Shown: positions 35,941 to 46,437 of the stretch, in pieces
Numbering within the stretch: position 1 is the first letter of the stretch
Layout: each line of letters starts with the position of its first letter
Source: Plantago elongata
Taxonomy: Eukaryota > Streptophyta > Magnoliopsida > Lamiales > Plantaginaceae
Direction of reading: 5' to 3'
DNA length: 64,000 nucleotides
NCBI GenBank assembly: GCA_036897095.1
Contig: JAYMSP010000170.1
Span: 1 to 64,000, forward strand
The notes under the pieces: model-generated
Seen by the model: only the letters and a program-made list of their open reading frames with translations
What the model was told of the DNA's origin: nothing
Databases searched by the model: none
Translations under genes and position numbers: made by a program

Positions 35941-37371
35941 CATTTGAGGGTATAAAATTACAGCTACAAGAGTATGTACTGAAAAATGATCTGACATGAC
36001 GAAGAATATGTAGGTGCTCCCATTTAGCTAGAAAACTAATGAAAACCATTGGTTTCTTAGCATCATGATATTTAAAGATAAACATGATTTTAAGTTTTTA
36101 TTGGAGTATAATATTTGTTGAACTAATACACCACTTTCCAAATCAATCAAATTATGAATAAGTTATAAAACTTCACAAAAGTAAAATATAATAATTTTAT
36201 TCTATCAAAATAAATATTGCTTGTAATTTTGAATACAAATATTAAGATAGAAGATGAAGGATAGTAGTATGAATTTTAAATTTTAATATAAAAATATAAG
36301 TATATCAAATATAAAAGGTGGAATGCTTATAATACATTTGTTAGTTTTATAAAAGATTTATAGTACCAACTACTATTAAATACTCGAGTCGAAAATAGAT
36401 TATCCAAAAATGTAGCTGGATAAAGGAAGGGAGAATCTTTGAGCAATGATCCATTTTTCTTCTTCCTAGTCCTAGTTAATAATTGAAGAAGAAACACCAT
36501 TGTCCAATGCTTGAAAGTGACAACCCCCTGTCATGTCCGTTTTCAATTCTACCTTGACATTGATCTAATAATCAATGAATAGAACTACATTCACAATTTA
36601 TAATAATAATAGTTATCAAATAATCTAATCTAAATTTGTTCTATATGATCCCCGTCCTTACTAAATCATCTCCTAATCATTCTTTATTATTTCAATTCTC
36701 ATCATTGCTATCTCACAAACCTTTCACTTTTTAGCTTTACTCTCAAACTGCTTTCCTTTCTACCTGATGTCTCTTGTGGTGCTAGAACTATCAGACAAAA
36801 TCAGATCCATCATACTCACCATCACTAACTTTTTTCATTTCCCAATTACTTTGACAATTCATAACCAATTCTATCTAGATAAACTCTATAAATTCACGTA
36901 ATAAATTATAAACCACGACATTTTAATAACGAAAACAAACCTTCGAAATTAAACAAAATGTGAAGCAACAACCTCAAAACTTTCAAACTCCATATGGGAA
37001 AGTGGCTCCCATTGTGTGAAGATGCATAGGATAGGAGAGGAGAGTATTTAATGGAAAAAGCACATTTGTCTCTGTTAATGCCAGAAATAATCTTTGCCTC
37101 TTTAATGCACTCTTTCCCACTTGAAAAGATGAAAACAACAATATTCTTCTCTCTCCTACAATTCTTCTTACTGCTGCACTATTCTTGAGTAGTGAATCTT
37201 TTTATTTCTTCCTTTCCTTTCTCCCTCTTCACTCAAACCCTTCAATCTCCAAAACCCACAAAGAATCTTCAACAAATTGCACCAAAGATTCAATCTTTAA
37301 CCTCTCACAGCTCCATAGGAATGTTAAAGATTCCATTTTTATATCTTGATTGGCATACTTAGATTAGATAC

Positions 37372-37391
37372 ATGTATGTATGTATGTATGT
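37372..37391 (+). repeat. (ATGT)5 microsatellite just before the TIFY8 start
   Basis: Five ATGT units end 15 bases before the TIFY8 ATG at 37,406. Each unit is an upstream start codon, and the 4-base period puts them in all three frames. Those at 37,376 and 37,388 share the TIFY8 frame and stop at TAA just before the true start; those at 37,380 and 37,384 run past it. Confidence 0.9.
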
Positions 37392-37405
37392 TTATCAACT
37401 ACTAA

Positions 37406-40366
37406 ATGGCTCATGCTCATAGTAACAACACCAACAACAAAGCTGGAGCTAATGCTCGTGATGGTGAGGTAAAGAGAGCTACTTTTCATGAATTCTTCAC
37501 TAACAAGGGCCAAGCTCAGGAGCCTTCTCTACCGGCAAATTCTGATCTAGCAACTGGTAAGATGAAAAAGATTGTTTTTTTTTTTTTGCATTTGTTTTGA
37601 GCTTGTGAGTATTTCCATCCTTTATTTTGTTGTGAATTTGTGGATATATGCTGTCAATTTGATGAAATGGTGGGTGGGTCATGGGTGTGTAGTTTGTTTA
37701 TGGACTAGATAGATGGCTTAGTGCAGGTTGAGGTGTTTTAGATTTGTGCATTGGTTTTATCAAGAATTGATTGATTATGTTGTTGCCAAGTTATCTTTTA
37801 TAGGAAGTGTGAGAGTTGTAAATCAGAGTTATAGGGTTCTATTATATACCCCAAATGGGTTTGCTAATTCTTTGAAATGGTCCAAATGGAATGGTGTTAG
37901 TTGATTGGTTTTTCATTGATTGTGTGATGGGTGATTATGTCCTTCCGTTCGAAATGGTCCGAATGGAGCTGTGTTGATTGATTGGTCTTCATAGATTGTT
38001 GATAGAAGGATGTTATATCGCTACCTTAAAAGGAAACTTTATATGTTAAGCCGGTGGTCGACTTGTGAACAATTTGTAGACGGAGAAATCCAATTTAACT
38101 GCAAGCCGTTGTTGCATTCTTAGAGCCTTGTTATGATACAATGTCGAGTTTGGGCCCTCATTCCCTTAAAAGGCAGCGTTAAAGGATAAAAAAGTTATCA
38201 TTTGAGTCGAATGTTATTGCAAGCCACTGATATTCAACAATGATTTTGTTGGTGAAATTTGAAGATCGGTGCTTTTGTCAATGGAGTTGTTTCATATGAT
38301 GTCGTTGGTGCAGTAGTTCAAGTTTTCTTAGAGTCTTTCCACTTTGTATTAAATCTCAAAGGAGTTGCTGAATGCAGTTTGTCTCCATTCAAACTTTGGT
38401 GAATTACGTGCAGAGCCTAAACAGGTTTTTGTTCTGTAGTAGTTGGCTTGCTTGAAATATACTCAACTCATTGTTATGATATTAGGAGTCTTATGATTTC
38501 ATGATGGTGGTTTGAAGGAACTGTAGTCTGATAATTTTCTTGCTAATTATGCTAGAAAGACATGTTGGCCACCACTTGGAGGGGGTACCATTTTATGGAT
38601 CGAGAGGTGATATCACAGGGGGACCTGAGAGCAGTAACAGATTGACAGGTAACAAGCGACGTAATTCGGACTCTTTCATGGTGTCATCAACAGAAAAATT
38701 TCGTGGACAAGCGGATATACAAGATAGTCCGCTTTTGTCAAAGGTCTGATCTTTTCTATCTTCCTATCGTACTTCCATCTTCATATTATATTTATGATGA
38801 TATCATTTTTTTTTAAAATCTACTGGACTGTAATTCTCATTTTGAATAATCCTCTTGATTTGATACACTTACACTCTTGTACAATCCCAGTTGCTGCGAT
38901 ATTCAGGGGTAGAGCAAACCAGGCGACAAAATGTTTCTCATTCTCCAACTGATGCTAGAGCTGATACTAATGCTTCTGTGTTGGATAGAGCTGTGCCAGT
39001 TAATATCGGGCCTTCATTGCATTATCCTCCCCGTGCTGGTCAGGTCATGCCGTTTAGCTATCAATCTCCTTCAAATAGATTCAGAGATGCAAATACTGGT
39101 CCTTCCGTCGTATCACAGACAGCTGCTGATGAAGGTTCGAGAACCGGAATCAAAGGGTCTGGAATTTTGAGTTCCATGAATGCAACAAGAGCCATCTCTG
39201 GGTCTGGGAGACAGCCTTCGGGGGTGCTAATACGCAGTGGTAAACAGAAGTCTGGTGTTTCCATTACTGAACCAGAGTCCACTACTACGCTCAGGTTGAC
39301 TCCATATGCACATAAGTATTTAAGTGATTATATGACCTTGGCCTTAAACTTTACACAATCTTGATTGGTTCTTAGCTTCATTGTTTTTATACAGACATGG
39401 ACCAGAGTCCGGTGGTGGTCAAATGACTATATTTTACGGCGGCCAGGCACATGTATTTGACAGCGTTCACCGCAGTAAGGTGGGTACAATATAATATATT
39501 CTGTGAAATTTAACAGCTGGAATTTTAAGTTTCTGATGGTATAGTGCGAGATGTGAGCACTCATTACTATAAATGGAACTTTGGTATATCAAATTGGTCA
39601 AACTTAAGGGGGGTAAAATGCTTTCAGGAGCTCAAATGGCCAAACTCTAGGGAGCGGAATTCTCTTTCATCTGTTTTAACAAATTCTTTTTTCAAAATAA
39701 AACAAGATAAATGATCACAGGAATGTCAATTTGTTGTTGATTCAGAAGCAATATCAGGATTGAGGTAGTAACCTTCAGCATCATCTGGAATTCTGGATAT
39801 TATGCCAAATAAACTCAAAAAAGATGAATAAATCATGCCAAATCAATATGTATGGGCATTTCTTCTGGTGGTGAAGATTACTACATTGATATGCTGCCTA
39901 AAAATACGACATAAGCTATTGGATAGAGATTTACGTTTTCTAGTTTACTGACAATAAGAAATGGATCTGAGAATGAATTAAAAAATGGAATGAATTGCCC
40001 TTTGTTGAGAACACAAGGAATCAAACTTTAGGCTACTGGCTGAACCCTCACTCGCCCCCGGACTCCGTAATTCTCATTTTTGTGAACTCAGCCTGTTCTG
40101 AATATCTCATACTATCGATAATTATAGGCTAGCTAACACTTCACAATGCATTCTATCTTGTTCTGTATCAGGCCGATGTTATCATGGCATTAGCTGGATC
40201 AAATGGAGGATCCTGGTCCACAAACTACAAGACTAATCCAACAACTACACCATCCAGTGGAGATTACCGTATACCTAGTGGCGAGAATGATGCCATAATA
40301 AAGGAGTTAAACCAGAGGCCGTTGGACAAAGCAGATCTGCACGGTGGTTCTGGCTCTGGTGATTAA
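37406..40366 (+). CDS. TIFY8: Protein TIFY 8
   Basis: There are five exons: 37406-37556, 38556-38743, 38891-39294, 39395-39479 and 40172-40366, giving 340 residues. It is a nuclear TIFY-domain protein. TIFY8 associates with the NINJA-TOPLESS corepressor machinery but, unlike JAZ proteins, lacks the C-terminal Jas motif. The TIFY core MTIFYGGQAHVFD starts at residue 258 in exon 4 and continues with KADVIMALAGSNGGSWS, a string typical of TIFY8. The N-terminal part (MAHAHSNN, VKRATFHEFF) is family-like, and the middle is Ser/Gly-rich and presumably disordered. No Jas sequence (SLxRFLxKR..) is visible before the stop, which supports TIFY8 over a JAZ. The leader holds an (ATGT)5 run full of upstream ATGs. 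The first intron is about 1 kb and has a short internal duplication. Confidence 0.93.
37873..38005 (+). repeat. Imperfect tandem duplication in TIFY8 intron 1
   Basis: GAAATGGTCCAAATGGA at 37,873 recurs as GAAATGGTCCGAATGGA at 37,951, both followed by a related GTGTTxxTTGATTGGT stretch. The period is 78 bases. Confidence 0.7.
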
Positions 40367-42472
40367 CAATATTATTCCGGCCTGCTGTTTATATACATGC
40401 CCATGCTACAAAGTCCAAATTTACTGGATACTGCTTTGAGCTTGTGGAGCGAACTACCGCATCTTCTGTTGTGAAACTGCAAAAGGAACCAAGCAGTTGG
40501 TACTTCTTGAAGAAAACAGATCAGTTTTTTGATTGCGTAAGAATTGCTTGGTGTGAATTTCACCAAGCATGAGGGAATTAAATAGGAATAGAGGACTAAA
40601 TTTGAATGAAGTGTTGTGCTCTTGTGCTGGTTATATGCCCTAAGAAAAGGCATATCATGTTCAACTGTTTATGCTATGAAATGTTCTGTTTTAGGTCAGA
40701 ATCAAGAACTTAGGCTTGTAGGAATTTAGTGTTCTCTGCACTTGGTTGAGAACTGTGACTGTACATCTGATGTGCTCACCAAATTTCTTCAGGCAAGACG
40801 AAGTGTTTATAAAACATTTTCTATGAATCATTGTTGAGGGACTTGTGAAAGTTCGTTTCTGCCTGATTTTATTTTCTGCTTTTGCATCCACTTTGATTCG
40901 GATGATTTGTGCTTTTCATACCCGGCCTTGGGCGGATAGCTAACTCAAAGGCTAGTTGAGATTGAACGTCGTACATTGGCAGCTCGTTGACATGAACTTC
41001 GATAGTTCGGCAAGTAATGAATTTCAAGAGTGATTAAAGCCCGCGAAATGGTATATTTGTAACGATTGGAACTAATCTAGAATATCCCATGTAGTTTATC
41101 ATACATTTAGTCAGGCTAGTTGCGGCCTGCGGGGAGATGTGTACGAGTATTTTCAAGAAATCGAATTTACTGAGTACAAATAATTTGTTATAATAAATTT
41201 GTATATATGTATATATATAATGGCGGGGTGTGGGTGCCATCATATATCACCGGTCAATTGATAGACGGTTAATTATTCCAACCTGAGAATAATTCAATAA
41301 AAATCTATTCATACCGGTAGAATACACATTTAGAAGGATGCAAGCTTCCTACTAGTACTAATATCGAATTCTCGTTAAAGAGGCTCTCCCTAACTGATAT
41401 CAGAGTCGATCAGCAAACTTTACAAGGCATACTTTCAAGCAGTCGTTTTCTAGAACAAGTTTCTATTAAAAACTGCAGAGGGTTCGAGAAACTAAAACTA
41501 GTTGGGCAGAACTTGGAGAAGGTGTACTTGCAGCCTAGAGAACACTGGTCGCAGAGCATGGAAGTCGAATCTCTGAATCTACAAGCAATTATATATAGTG
41601 GGACATCAGAAGCATCATTGAAGCTTGCAACTGCAAGAACGTTAAAACGGTTATACGGGATCATGTTGGGTTCTTAACATTAGGCATCCTTCAATATATG
41701 ATATATCCCATTCAAGTTTCCGGCACTTGAGAATCTGGAGTTGCGGAAATGCAGGATGAAGAAATACAATACAGTTTTTGGTTCTTTCTTTATGCAAGGA
41801 TGTGTCAATAGAGGGTAACTGAAAGCTAGTGATTTGTATAGTTTTCTGTTAAGTTTTGAAACTCAGTTAACATAGTTCATTCCTAGTGTTGTAATTATTC
41901 ATCATTATACTACTATTGAGATACATAGAATATAGTTTCAGAATTTACAGAATAATCTGGAATATGTATATGTGTTCTCAAACATGCATTTTTCTCTACT
42001 ATTGCCATATAAAATTGAGTTTACATGTCTGTATTATACTCACTCCGTCTGTACAAATTTCACAATCATACAATCACAACTCACAAGTGTAGTATAGAAA
42101 GAGCTAATGAAGGAGAATTTGCATATAGTAAACATCATGTGGAAAGAACTCAATAACATCTTGAAATAGTTGGACAAGCATATGAAGTAAAAACATCATG
42201 GGTACCGAACCAATATTCCAATCATTCACTAACCAGATCAGGAAAACTACAACAGACATGCTTCTAAGGTTATGTCCAGTACAACTTGTACAGGCTGACC
42301 AGCATTAACAGGGATATCTTGGGCACAGGAGGTTACAAGGTGTTGGGGTTTATAAGATACATTAGCAAGAATACTAGCGCACAGGAGGGCGTAGGTTGGC
42401 ATTCCATACCTGAACTTTGATTGTCATTCCATAACTGGATAGAGTTGGAATAAATTGTGTCACAAATCAGGC
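40367..42472. other. Spacer between TIFY8 and cycloeucalenol cycloisomerase
   Basis: Holds the 3' UTRs of the two convergent genes and, at about 41,330-41,820, a relic of an F-box/LRR-type gene. Nothing else is recognised. Confidence 0.5.
41340..41819 (+). pseudogene. Relic of an F-box/LRR-type gene
   Basis: An open stretch with no start codon of its own reads KLPTSTNIEFSLKRLSL.. and then LEQVSIKNCRGFEKLKL, ending with a stop after about 110 codons. A second stretch in another frame reads FKFPALENLELRKCRMKK. Both have the leucine-rich pattern (LxxLxLxxC / LExLxLxxC) of the variable LRRs in plant F-box/LRR and FBD proteins. There is no F-box, no start and at least one frame change between the two parts, so it is a 3' fragment of a dead copy. 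The exact subfamily cannot be told. Confidence 0.6.
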
Positions 42473-45211
42473 CTAGGCATTTCCTGGAAACCATGGGAGT
42501 CCTGGTTCAGTGCATTGTTTGCCATCAGGAAGGGGAACAATTGGGCCAAGGAAAAGGCGCCATAAGTCAAGTATAATGGTTACAAGCATTGCAGCTCCTA
42601 AAGCATCAACTGCTACTCTGGGCAACTCCCATTTATGACCAGGTTTCTCGTCAATCCTGAGAGGAACAAACAAGCCAACATTTATTAAAGAGGTGTCCCT
42701 GATTTGATTCATAATCTCTAATTCTTGTGTATATTGCGTTGCTTGCATCATACTTATAGTAGGCCCAAAAATGATCTCCAATTCGTATGCTTTCTTGAAT
42801 GGATAATTACCTCAAAAACATCGGGAAACTGACGAAGAAGTAGATAGCATAAAACAAGGAGCCAACTTTGTACATGGAAGCTCGGTCCACAAATTCGTAG
42901 TAAGGAAACTGCATGTGTTTGAAACGGAAAAAAAAAGGATAACATGGTAATCCCATTGCATTGCTATATGGACAAAAAATTACAATTAAGTTTTATGCAT
43001 ATTTCCTTCTTACTTACATTGGAAATGGCAAGCGTCTCCAGATAAGCAATGAAATATGAAAAGGCTAGAATCCAGGCACCCTTAAAAAGCCATTGTGTTT
43101 TCTCCGGCAAGTGCGCAACAGAGTGCCCAATTCTACGAAGAGTCATATTTGAAGAGACGTGGTAAAACAAAAAGCACACATGAGTGAGAAGGAATGTTGT
43201 GTGCGGAACCTGCAGGAAGTTTATCTTATTGTCACTCTTGAGTGATGGAAAACTAACAGACATAGGCAAATGGATTGAAACAATAATAAGCTCACGTTAT
43301 TCATTTTCCACGAGGGGAAGGTATATGAGGCACCCAATACTGTGAAGAAATAGTGGGTCCAAAAGTAATTTCCAACATAGCTGAAAAGTATGATCCATAG
43401 ATTAGCCTGGAAAAACAACAATTGTATTGTTACAGCCAGGTAAGACACCAAGAACAAACATTAAAACAGAAAAGGTTGCCAGAAAAGCAATGGAAATGCC
43501 TGGAATTATGGAAGGGTCCGTCATATATACAGTTCAGTTTATGAAAAAAAGAAGAAAATTTTGGAACTGGTAAGTAAAGATGCCAATACAAATTAGATGT
43601 GGAGCAGGGTATTCATGAGAAATTTTGAGTGCCAATAAAAATTAACACCTCCTGAGAAAGAAAAAGGAACACAATTAACTCCTGCGTTTTAATATAAGCA
43701 TAGAACTTACTTTTACCCAATAACGATCCATCAAAGGGATGCTTTTATCAGCCTGAAATATTGGACAAAAAAAAGCAAAATGTTAGATTCATTAAAACCA
43801 GAACCAGACATGCTCTTTCTCTCTTATAAGCTGATCATTATTAGCCTGAATACCAATATCAGATCAATTACAATTAAATAGTGAGAATGAAACACCATCT
43901 TATCAGCTACTCGGAGAGAATGATCTTCAGTAACATGGATAACTGAATTATACCGTTCCATGAGTATTGCTCAAATGTGTGTAACAAAAGTGGCAATACT
44001 TTGAGATTGCAGTTAGATAACTTCTGCTGATGTGTCCTAAATCTTAGAGCGAGCTCCAAGAAGATCCGCGCTTCCAAAGCATGGGAGTGCAATTGCAACG
44101 CACCTGAGACCTCTAAAGCGCGACTCAAGGTGATCTAGGTCCTAATATCATAACATATACAGCACCCAATGGCAAAATATCCTAGCAGTGCAAACTCTAA
44201 ATATTACTCGGGGGGCGATATATAAAACAACCTGAGGGAAGCAAACGAGAATCACCTGTCCAACAAAAACCAGAGGTAGAAGAAAAGCGGGAAGTGCCGA
44301 AACAAGTGCCAGTGTTAGGTACTCCAACTCTGTGAAATTCTGTAAAATGGACAGAAGAGTTATGCATTCTGGAAATTTATGAGTGCATGGATAAACAAAA
44401 GCACAGTAGACCTTGAATAGGAAACCAATGTCAAACTATCTGTATTAATTTATGGGCTCATTTCAACCTATTTGGAGAGGAGTGACTTTTATCATTTCAA
44501 AAACCGCACCCACATGCTCGTTCCTAACACGCACCCTCTCATGGTCTTGTTTCACCTCTGCGGGGTGCACATCAAGTCGACAATGTAATATGGATGGATA
44601 CCTTTACGAGAGGCATTTGAACCCAGGATCTGGGTGTGGGACAAAGTCTATGATACCATGAAAGAATTGAATCTTAATCGAAACGTTCGAACCTATAGGT
44701 TTAATCCATTTATATCGATTCCCTGACAATAGTATAATTACATACTCAATCAATCTAACTTGGAAACTCTCATACTTCCAGAAAAGCAAATGTCCAGTAA
44801 CAAACAAACATAGCCTCAAGAAAGTGAAATTAAATTAGTCCTTTTTCATTTCACCACCACATGTACAGTAGTACTTTGATCCCAAATCTAGCCAAGTAAT
44901 GAATCAGAATCCTAGACAATAACCTCAAAAGAGCTAGGTGTGTAAATTAGTTCTGGCAGGTGGCAACATATACCTCGTACAGTTTGTAAGGTACAACAAT
45001 GCCTAAGCAAAGAGTGAGCCAAAAGGGTGTGTAAAGAAGGAAAAACAGTTCACCCCATCTCTTGCTGGGGTCTTGAGCTAACCAAAGATTGGAACTTTGT
45101 GAGGTACCTGCAAATAAAAAACAGGATTGGAATGTAATTGTTGGTGGAAATTGGTGAGAGAGTAAAACCAAGAATTTGTATGAAAGTGGCATAGTATTTG
45201 TTACCTCCCAT
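42473..45211 (-). CDS. CPI1: Cycloeucalenol cycloisomerase
   Basis: There are eight coding exons on the minus strand: 45205-45211, 44974-45107, 44256-44339, 43711-43752, 43296-43406, 43018-43209, 42811-42908 and 42473-42656, giving 283 residues, the usual family length. The enzyme opens the 9,19-cyclopropane ring of cycloeucalenol to give obtusifoliol in plant sterol synthesis, in the ER membrane. The protein is strongly hydrophobic with several membrane spans. Recognisable parts are WLAQDPSKRWGELFFLLYTP, LMDRYWVKANLWI, NYFWTHYFFTVLGA, HTTFLLTHVCFLFYHVSSN, DRASMYKVGSLFYAIYF and the tail GLPWFPGNA. The first coding exon carries only ATGGGAG; the acceptor before GTACCTCAC keeps phase and restores the family start MGG. 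Intron 2 contains an old repeat at about 44.5-44.7 kb. It is divergent from SRP72. Confidence 0.95.
44505..44690 (-). repeat. Old dispersed repeat with tRNA-like signals in a CPI1 intron
   Basis: On the minus strand TGGTATCATAG, resembling the initiator-tRNA(Met)-complementary primer site common in plant LTR elements (TGGTATCAGAGC), is followed by CCTGGGTTCAAATGCC, a B-box-like string. It could be a small remnant of an LTR-type element or of a tRNA-derived SINE. It is short and clearly degraded, and no terminal repeats were found. Confidence 0.35.
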
Positions 45212-46437
45212 TTCTTGAATAAAGCAGTATAATTGATCGGCTGAATTTTGAGATAGGTATAAATGGGATGAACAAGGTTCAAGACTGGAGAGTGAGGTTT
45301 TTGGTAGTATGAATGGATCTCATCTTGTCTCGATCAAATTCAATGTCGTTAAATCTGCTGACTATCGATGACAACGATGACTACTCCGATGGATATTTAA
45401 TTACCTTCAATGGATAACAGTTTCAGTAACACACGTTGGACTCATACATCAATCATGGTTAGGTAATACGTTGCTCATCAGTGATGACTGATGAGTCCCT
45501 CCCTCCTCCTACCCGAAACTTTTTCATCTTATTTTTCGGGTTCGACTTAAATTATAATATGTTAAAATTAACTTTTTCTGAATAATATAAAATGAATTTT
45601 TTAAGCTCGAGATTGAACTACAATATATTTTACTGATTTTGAATGAATTTAACGATTTGAGCTATACTTGGACAGTAAAACAAAACGGCACCGGGTCAGA
45701 TTCAAACTCGATCCGAACACTTTATTAAACAAGGCAAGTTCTTGATAAGGTTGAAGAGTAACCACCGTACTCTATTCGATCCCCTTTAACAACTAGTTAT
45801 ATTCACATCCTATTCATATTACATGTAATTTTGAATGTAACATTTTTTAAAAATGATAAAACATTGAAATATGGAGAAAATTGTATTTTAATGGTTTAAT
45901 TTAATGTGCACATGTAATATTCAATTTTATTTGTGAATGTTTTAAATTTTATATATTAGTAATGTTTTTTCAGTTTAAATAATAATAGATATAAGAAGTT
46001 TCACGGAACAAAATGTGTAGATGGCTGATTGACATGACATTTGAATGGTGATTTTGGTGAAATTGTGTTTGGAATGAAATTGAAATAGGGATATTTAAAG
46101 TGTATTTTAGGTCAAATCAATATTTATCGAGTCAAATGAAGTCATTTAAATGTCATCCCAATCATGCCCTTAGTAATTGCACTTCTCATACATATAATAA
46201 GAACAGATGAAATAAATAATGGGCTGTACGGAAAACGGACTTAATGATAGGCCCAAAAGGCATAGCTAAAGGATTGTGATAAGTTTCATCTGAATTGGGC
46301 CTAATGAGGCCCAAGAGCAACGAAATCTTTTGGAGATGATGAATTGATGATCAAATCAAAACATTCTCTCTCACGCACACAAAAGTGTGAAAGGCAAATC
46401 CATTTCACTTCGAGAAGAAGAAATTTCACAGAAAAAA
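45212..46437. other. Shared divergent promoter region of CPI1 and SRP72
   Basis: A 1.2-kb head-to-head spacer. The SRP72 side carries a cluster of TGGGCC/TGGGCT boxes at 46,220-46,313. The middle is AT-rich with no gene. Confidence 0.6.
46220..46313. promoter_or_regulatory. Cluster of site II (TGGGCY) boxes upstream of SRP72
   Basis: TGGGCT begins at 46,220, GGCCCA lies at 46,250-46,255, TGGGCC at 46,296-46,301 and GGCCCA at 46,308-46,313; the last two form an inverted pair. Site II elements bind TCP factors and mark promoters of growth- and translation-linked genes. SRP72 starts 125 bases further on. Confidence 0.6.

Larger units (their letters stand above)
35568..37405. other. Spacer between ABCG and TIFY8
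   Basis: The ABCG 3' UTR occupies the first few hundred bases. A (TTGTG)4 microsatellite lies at 35,921-35,940. From about 37,080 a C/T-rich stretch and then an (ATGT)n run form the probable TIFY8 leader. No gene is seen between. Confidence 0.5.
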
